Positions 57,481-64,000 of a DNA stretch of 64,000 nucleotides are shown here, in pieces. The position numbers and the translations under genes are program-made. The stretch is from Dipteronia dyeriana (taxonomy: Eukaryota > Streptophyta > Magnoliopsida > Sapindales > Sapindaceae), in contig CM065299.1 of the NCBI GenBank assembly GCA_032871835.1, forward strand, positions 30,368,074 to 30,432,073, given 5' to 3'. Numbering within the stretch: position 1 is the stretch's first letter; every line of letters begins with the position of its first letter. The notes under the pieces were generated by a model. The model had not been told where the DNA came from, did no database searches, and saw only the letters and a program-made list of their open reading frames with translations.

Positions 57481-58058
57481 CAAGATAGAAGGGTAACTCC
57501 TATCCCCGATACGAGGTAGAGATGTACCCATAATATTACAATATGAATTTCTCCTAAAGTATTAGAGCGAGATATTAACCCTATCATCCGATAAAGGAAG
57601 ATCCTTCTAGGGTCCAACATATACCATAGTAGAATATCGTTAAATTACTTGTTCTCCTTGTTTTCTTTTCAACTTTATAGGGACGTAGTTATGAGAGCCC
57701 ACTTTGGAGCTTGGTGGAAATACATCAAGTTAAAGGTGCAGACAAAGTCGACAACTGTCAACTTAGAGTCAACAGACTGGAGGTCATTTATTGCCAGGCT
57801 TGATTAAGTTAAAGTTAAGTTGAAGTCCGCATCTTGGTTGAGATCAGAAGTGAAGCAAGGAGTTTCCAACCGTGGTAAACTTCATGATCAACAATCAATC
57901 AAAGCAAGCAAGAAGAAAAGTAGAACCAATTCTCATAAATGATTAGGGAGCCTATCCCCTCACAAGGTAGCTTACATCAAACAGGGTGCCTCACCCCTAG
58001 TTCCGGCGAAGTCTGTAGAAAAAAAAATTATAAAAAAGAAAGTCGATAAAACTGATCA
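57481..58058 (+). other. Element F 3' UTR
   Basis: There is no ORF. Its right part (57950-58058) is the reverse complement of the region after the ORF in fragment H (GGGGATGGGCTCC near 50340). Confidence 0.6.
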
Positions 58059-59147
58059 TGAGTATGGCATGGTGCCCACCCTATTTTTCGGGCAATCAAG
58101 ATAGGTCAAAAAAGATTATGTCAAGCTGTGGCATCCTTCTGGTTTCCTCCCTCTGCTCCTTCTTCCAGCTGGCATCTGCCCGCCTCCCCTCTTTTCAGTG
58201 GATGATCAACCAGATTGTCCTCTTCTGCTACCCCTTCTTTCGGAGGCTCTTCATTTGCTTACTACCCGACCTTGTCCTCCTACAAGACTTCATTAACTAC
58301 AACTATAACCTTAGGGGGAATAATCACATTCTGAGAGGTAATAGTTGCCTCAGTTTGCTTCTGTTCATCTTCTGACGCTGCTCCAGCGAGCTCCTCAAGG
58401 TGATCTCCGACTCTCTTCTGAACCCTAGGTATCTTTTTTCCCACCTCCGTGACTGCAAGGGAATTTCACTCAAGATGGACCCCGCCAGAAGACTCCCATA
58501 ATCCTAAGCTTGGAAGAACTAAAGGAAAGAGGGTAAGATCTGTTTCCATTACTCGTTTACCGGCTTCAGCAGCACTTGAGGTACCAGCTTCATTACTAGC
58601 AGGAAGGGACATTGTTTCGACTTGGCATTGGTATCGTCCCTGTTCCAGCTATTGATGATAGATAGGTCGAAGGGAAGAGGCAACACTTCAGCAACCTGTT
58701 AAGAGGCATAGAAGTAGCTATTCCCGAATGAACCCTCTACCTCAGCTTGCAGCTTAGCCACCTGAGCGTGCAAGTTCTGATTTTCAATGTCCAACATCTT
58801 GGCCTCCGCCTTCTAAGAACCTCGTTACGTGGCCCAGCAGATGGACTGGAGGCTTTCCTGATTGAAGGACTGCTTTAGCCGTTCATGATTGGACTGAAGC
58901 TCGACCAACTCTTTCTCCGTCATCTTCTGGCTGACAGTTATCTCCTACACCAAAGCCTGGGCTTAAGCGAGTAATCCTACGACCCTCTCAACTTCGCCCT
59001 AAGCTTTTAAAGAACGGTCAAGAAGAGAGGCCACCTGGTGGCCTATGGCCACGTTGAATTTGAAAGCCCCACAGGTTAAAAAGTTCTAGTCAGCAAATGG
59101 CCAAACAAGCTGCCAAAATTAAAGATGAAAGAAATGGTTGCCTCAGT
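58059..59147 (-). pseudogene. Antisense ORF C-terminal half (element F)
   Basis: Minus strand. The coiled coil includes TEKELVELQSNHERLKQSFN and KMLDIENQNLHAQVAKLQ. It continues to NSYFYAS and VAEVLPLPST, the counterpart of H at 49513-49720. A tail follows (VIVVVNEVLQEDKVGK, MKSLRKKGVAEEDNL). Several stops are present. The N-terminal half with the conserved domain seen in E would lie to the right but is cut off by element G at 59148. The ORF is antisense to F gag-pol, as in E. Confidence 0.72.
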
Positions 59148-61444
59148 TGAAAGTTCCCTAATAACATGTGTCTAATAACCTGGGGGTAAATAGGTTTTAA
59201 TCAAGTCAATAACCAAGTTTTCTTGATTAATCAATATTCAAAATTCACCCAATTAAACAAACATACATCATCAAGTTTAAAGTGCGAAAATATAAATAAC
59301 ACAAGATGTATACGTGGAAAAACCCTTCAGACGGGAAAAAACCACAGGCTGTTAAGTGAGCCACACTCGATCGTAGAAATCCATTATATGAGTAAAAAGT
59401 TACACCCTCAAGAGATACTCAGACTCTCACTCTCGACAACCTCAGGCTATGGCCACTACCACTCACCACTCACCACTCACCACTCACCACTCTTGGCTAA
59501 ATCCCTAGTGATATCCCCTGATCCACTACTCTTGGCATGAGCACCTCCTACTCTACCCCTCGGGCCTTTTACAGTGGATACCCAACCAATTGCTTGCCAA
59601 CCCACCCTTGGTTGTAAGGCTTCTCTTGCTTGTGTAACTTCACACTGAAGCCATAAGACTTTGACTCAATAAAAAGTATATTGGTCTAAGTGTATATATG
59701 ACACTATGCTCAAATGCAATTATGTATAAACCAAATACAAATTGCTTAACTAGATGTAGACAATGCAATATAACATCCTAGTTATCAACAATGCCTATAT
59801 GCCCACAAATAAGGACTCAATAAGATTTAGATAAAATCTAACATCCTAATTGTCAATAAAAGTCAAACCAATACAAGTTGTCACAACAAATAATCAAGAG
59901 TAATTTTGCAATCAGTAAATGCAATCAATGAGGCATTAACAATAATGTCTAAATACAATACATAAAGTCTTAACTAGATATGGATAAGCAATATTACAAT
60001 CTACTTATCAAACAAAGCCACTTCAACACAAGTTTTCAATAAACATGGCATGGTCAATAAATGCAATCATCAAATGAAATCAACATGACCTAATTAGCTA
60101 GAGGGCAAATATGACCTAAATGATAGCTATTACAATACAAACCCCAAACATGTCATAACTTCACTGGATATGCAATTAATATGAAGAAATTTTAATCTAA
60201 GCAATAAATGACATGTCATGGTAAGATAGAACAATAAATGAACTTTAATGAAGGTTCTACTTACCAATAAAAGAAAACCTATGCTTTAAAAGATGCTTGA
60301 AATGTAATATGAAGATGGGTTTTGGGTTTGGAGAGTCAAACACAAAGCTTGAAGCTTTCTCTCTCTAATGGAGGTTCTCTCACTCTAAAAATGTGTTCTT
60401 GAAGCTCTTAAGAGGCAAGGAAGAAGAGGAGAACATATAAATAAAAGCCCTAGACAAAACAGTATCGTTTTATTTGGGAAACAAAGTCCTGTCACGATCG
60501 CTATGTGTACCATGACCTAGAAAAGTGTCTAGGCCGCGGTCTATGTAGCATGATACAGCTGGACAAGACTGTTTCCTAGGTTGCAAGCTAGATATGTGCT
60601 CCAAAAGCGGTCTAGACCGTGGTACACGCTTGACAGCTCAACTACTTGGGCTTCGAATGACCCAAAACATAATCAAAAGACATCCAAACCTTTCATATAA
60701 TATACCGTTGAAAAGGTATAGAAGTCTAATTTCTACTTTAATTGATAAAAAATGATTTGAATGTCTGTAATAAAAGTTATGGTCATTTGAGTGACCAAAG
60801 GTCAGAAATAGGCAACAACAGAGTTGCCCTGTTTTTGCAGTCACTTTGGAGATTACAAAACCAATCCAAAAGGTCATGAAATATTACGAATAATATACCG
60901 TTGGAAAGGTATCGTTGTCTAGTTTGTACCAAAATTTTCAAAACTCATTTTAAAGTACTGCATATAACGATATGGTCACAAGACCATATAAAAGTTAGTT
61001 TTGAAAAACATTTAAATCATTTAACTCATTGAAATCCACTCTTTTGAAACTAGACACTTTACTCCATATAACCAAACCAATAGAAGAATGAGACCTTCTC
61101 AAATGGTCACTCAACGCATTAAAACAAGCACACCATCGTGCAAGCACGAACACAACACAATACCACACTTAAATTTAAAAATAAAGTGCAAGTGTGATTG
61201 TGAAGAGATGCACACAAATAAACAATATCAACAAAAATGCAAGATCAACAAAGCATGCATGAGGTATGTGTGTGCACCTAAACTCTTCAAGAGGCAAAGT
61301 CAAGTGTATATACCTTTTGCTCTTGAAGTCATTGAGATGCTTGGAAGCTTATCAATGAGGACCTAAGCTACTCATTACACAATCATCCCCAATGTGGTGT
61401 GCTTTGTCATGAAATAAGCCAATCATAAAATCGATGTCCTTACA
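59148..61444 (-). repeat. 3' LTR of minus-strand Sirevirus G
   Basis: Read on the minus strand it starts TGTAAGGACATCG after a polypurine tract and ends GGAACTTTCA. It has the Sirevirus-type end ACCTATTTACCCCC (near 59165-59180). U3 contains palindromes (60490-60635). A TATA-like TTTATTTATATG lies near 60435-60446 and is followed by a CT/AG-rich leader. The predicted left target duplication is TCAGT (59143-59147); its partner would lie beyond 64000. The insertion is in the antisense ORF of F. Confidence 0.83.
60490..60635. promoter_or_regulatory. GC-rich palindromes in U3 of LTR G
   Basis: Perfect 12-mer CGGTCTAGACCG (60608-60619), and AGGCCGCGGTCT, one mismatch from perfect (60532-60543). 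Both are in an otherwise AT-rich LTR, upstream of the minus-strand TATA-like site. Placement matches the clusters of A and B, but the core sequence differs. Confidence 0.6.
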
Positions 61445-61460
61445 ATTTCCTCCTTTGGCT
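61445..61460 (-). promoter_or_regulatory. Polypurine tract of element G
   Basis: On the minus strand TAGCCAAAGGAGGAAAT directly precedes the LTR. It is a variant of GCCAAAGGGGGAGAT in A, B and C. Confidence 0.8.
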
Positions 61461-62583
61461 ATTTCATGACAAAACAACCACTCATAAAACAATCCTCTCA
61501 ATACAATAAAAAATCTAGCCATTGTTCATGAGAGTTCATTCTATGTTACACAACAAGATACCTAATATTCTAAGTCTTCAAGGTATTCAATCTCTTCGTA
61601 GATCATCATACCTACACATAATAGCAAGAAAGCATTTTCCAAGAACAAGTGCATGTGAGGTGAACAAACATAAAAATCAATTGCACTCAATAAAGCAGTA
61701 TAAACAAATGTATGTGCAATGCTCCCCTAAATGGGTTACACCTAAATGGGTTACCCTCTCTCATGATCTCTCCTAAAAGCATAAGCAATGCTCCTCCTAT
61801 ATTTCTCAAGACTTCTTCCCTTTTTTGTCATGAGATAAGCAAAGGAGCTCTCCCTATCGGGTTTCTTTAGCAAAGAGAGCTATTCACACAAATAGATTGC
61901 ATAATCATATACACGAACTTTATGCAACTTAATAATTGAGGGAGATTCAAGGAGTTTTATTTAACAAAATATGTGAAATTGTTGCTTTACAAGCAAGACA
62001 TGTTGCATTCAAATCCAAAACAAGTGATATTTTGCAAAGCAAACATCAAAAGGGTTTCCAAAAGAATTCAAACCAATTTGTATGCTTTTGTCATAATCAA
62101 ACAAGATATAGTTTCAAAAATTTGAAAATAAAGCAACTATATCAATCCTTAAAGGCAAAACAAGACATGAGCGACTATTGCACCATTTTTGATTTTTTCG
62201 GATAGTTATTCGTATGATAGTAGTCTTGTTTCACCATTAAGAAAATAGAGAAGAGTAATTTGGATATAAAATCCTTATTAATTGCTTGGATACAAGATCC
62301 TTATTGATTAGTGTTCTCATTTGCACTCACACACATTTGCATTAAAGCAATCAAACTCAATTCATGCATGTCATTTTAAGCATGTAATAAAAAGCAAGTT
62401 CACATGTCATGGAGATAAATTATAGGTCATTCAAATGTAGAAACTTATAAGTATATATGTGCAACCAAGAATCTCAAGCAATTAATAAAAGAGCATAAAA
62501 TTAATAAACTTTTTGCTTATAGCAAATCATACAAGTTCGATCTCTTTGCTTGAGCTCCCCAAATGGGGTCAAATCCAACCAAG
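61461..62583 (-). other. Element G 3' non-coding region
   Basis: There is no supported ORF. On the minus strand, further polypurine sites are GACAAAAAAGGGAAGAAG (61812-61830), AGGAGGAGCATTG (61783-61795) and AGGGGAGCATTGC (61717-61729). Only 1.1 kb separates gag from the LTR, too short for pol, and there is no env-like ORF. Confidence 0.7.
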
Positions 62584-64000
62584 TCAATGGGAGGCATAAA
62601 CCCCCATAGACCTACCAAGTCCATTGGACCTAGTCGAGTCTACGGATGTCTCATAGACACCAAGGCAAGCGGGTTCATTCTTTCTAATCCATATAGGTTC
62701 CACTTTTTCATTTTTAGTGGTGATAAACAATTTCCTAGAATCCCTAGGTTCATGCAAACTTGCCCTCTTTTTCAACCGTTTTTCTTTCATGCTCTCTAAT
62801 TTACACCTCTTAATGTAATTAAAGCAATTTGGTCTTAAGTGACCAATCATACCACAAAAATGACAAGTAGGTACAAAGAAAGAATTCATACCATTGCATT
62901 GTGATCTCATCTGGGCATCGTCATGTTGATGAGGTTGTCTTTGATGGTGCATCGGTTTACATCTCTTTAGAGCTTGAGTCGATTGGTGGCACCTTTGTTG
63001 TCTAGCTTGAGGTGGTTGAGTCGGTTGATCTTGCCTCCATGTTTGGTCATGCTTTTTATGATCAAGTCATTTCCTTAAAGTTGGTTTGTTTGAGGAGGTG
63101 ATTGACTTCTCAAGGACTTGTCCATTCTTCTTGAATTGCCTAGGCTTTGGTTGAGTTACGTAGGCTTGTGTGGACTTTCCTTGAGTTGAAGGTTGCTTGG
63201 ATGATATCTTACTTTTACCTTGAGCTTGAGGTTGTTTGACCTTGGCCTTCTTTAATTCTTCAAGGCACCTCATCTCTCTTTCCTTGACAATCTTTAATGA
63301 GTTCTCTTTGTTGGCAAGTTCATCTTTCATTGCCTTCATCCTTTGATGGAAATATTCAATCTCCTTCTCATACTTGGACACATCAATCTTGTCCATCATT
63401 AAGGAGTCATCAATGGAGGTCACTTTCTCCATGGTCTTCAATTTGGAGACAAGAATGGAGGTGTCTTCCATTTGGTCTTCCATGATCTCTTTTTACCGAT
63501 GAAGTTGATTTTGACAATTTTGCTTGCTTTCTTCAAGGGTACGGATCTTTTCTTCTGAGGAAACCGTCTACAATCTCAAAGTCTTATTGTCCTTAGAGAG
63601 CTCTTCATTTTGCTTCAAAACTTTGAGAAGGGTCACTTGACATTCCTTAATTGAGTCAATTCCTTTATCAAGACCTTTGCCTTGGTCACTTGTTACCACA
63701 CCAAAATCTTCCACATAGGAAGCACCCAAGGTCATGAAGTTAAGCATATGCTCTACATTATTCTTAAGCAAGGTCTTCTTGTTTACCTCATTCACTTTGG
63801 ATTTCATCCTTTTCTCCTCCTTCACATTGGAGGTCGTACTCTTCCATGAGAATTATCTCGTCGCTTTTCCCATTCTCAACTTTGGAGTTCATTCTAGCAA
63901 TACCCACTCTAAGTGTTTCACTCTCACACATGGTGTTTAGGTTAAGTGAAAGAATGAAATGCTAATAACAAAAATGCAAACAAATGCAAGACACATAAAC
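62584..64000 (-). pseudogene. gag: Sirevirus gag C-terminal half (element G), running off the window
   Basis: Minus strand. A coiled coil lies at 63568-63825 (KVNEVNKKTLLKNNVEHML ... LKQNEELSKDNKTLRL) and continues at 63067-63483 (KYEKEIEYFHQRMKAMKDEL). A Gln/Lys/Ser-rich linker with repeated QGKS follows. An intact knuckle CHFCGMIGHLRPNC is encoded at about 62820-62860. The Gag end is IWIRKNEPACLGVYE, after which protease would follow in an autonomous element. Instead it stops at 62584. Two frame breaks separate the parts, and the N-terminal domain lies beyond the window. Confidence 0.83.

Noticed and set aside
59430..59500. CACTCACCA tandem words as a possible telomere-like or satellite repeat
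   Set aside because: Only about five short units inside the U5 side of LTR G; not a plant telomere motif and too short to be a satellite.
61088..62205. Several plus-strand frames of 80-90 residues
   Set aside because: They lie antisense within the LTR and 3' UTR of element G, have biased AT-rich composition, no domains and no partner copies.

Overview
The window is a stack of nested plant LTR retrotransposons. I see no host gene, rRNA, tRNA, CRISPR array or bacterial signal. The AT-rich base composition, Ty1-copia elements with very long LTRs, initiator-tRNA-Met-type primer sites and Ty3-gypsy elements with a second RNase H all point to heterochromatin of an angiosperm, probably a eudicot; I cannot name the species. 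Boundaries were found by eye, and nearly every reading frame carries stops or frameshifts.

Layout. Element A (6-28111) is a Sirevirus-type Ty1-copia element with both LTRs (6-2222 and 25878-28111) and a 5-bp target duplication, GATGG, at 1-5 and 28112-28116. Its pol is complete in layout (protease, integrase, RT, RNase H), but RT is split at 5755/23593 by a 17.8-kb composite insert. The insert holds, in order: a short forward 3'-region fragment (5756-5885); an inverted, circularly permuted copy of A-type 3' sequence (5886-7366); element B1 internal region (7391-12420); one B LTR (12421-15121); B2 internal region (15122-20177); and an inverted partial copy, B3 (20178-23590). B elements carry gag and a downstream plant-transposon-like ORF at the Sirevirus 'env-like' position, but no pol.

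A sits inside gag of a Tat-lineage Ty3-gypsy element E (28112-32250 gag-pol, then an antisense ORF at 34058-34961 and a 3' LTR at 35439-36170). E is broken by a piece of A-type LTR (32251-34057). Next is element C (36229-45214), a pol-less relative of B with its own LTR. It abuts D (45216-47757), a decayed fragment of A-type gag-pol. A probable start of another LTR (from 47759) and a rearranged minus-strand gypsy fragment H (48952 to about 52300) follow. Gypsy element F (52341-59147) has gag-pol with the RT domain deleted, a 97-bp tandem array in its 3' UTR and an antisense ORF. The minus-strand Sirevirus G (59148 to beyond 64000) is inserted in F; it again shows gag, no pol, then polypurine tracts and an LTR.

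How the parts relate. A keeps pol but lacks the N-terminal half of gag. B, C and G keep gag but lack pol. All share primer-site type, polypurine-tract design and, for A, B and C, an alignable 3' non-coding region. This looks like a community of complementary defective elements that could only have moved using proteins supplied in trans. The most unusual items are the permuted inverted segment at 5886-7366, the 3.4-kb hairpin formed by B2/B3, the pol-less gag plus plant-transposon-domain architecture, and clusters of GC-rich palindromes just upstream of the LTR TATA boxes.
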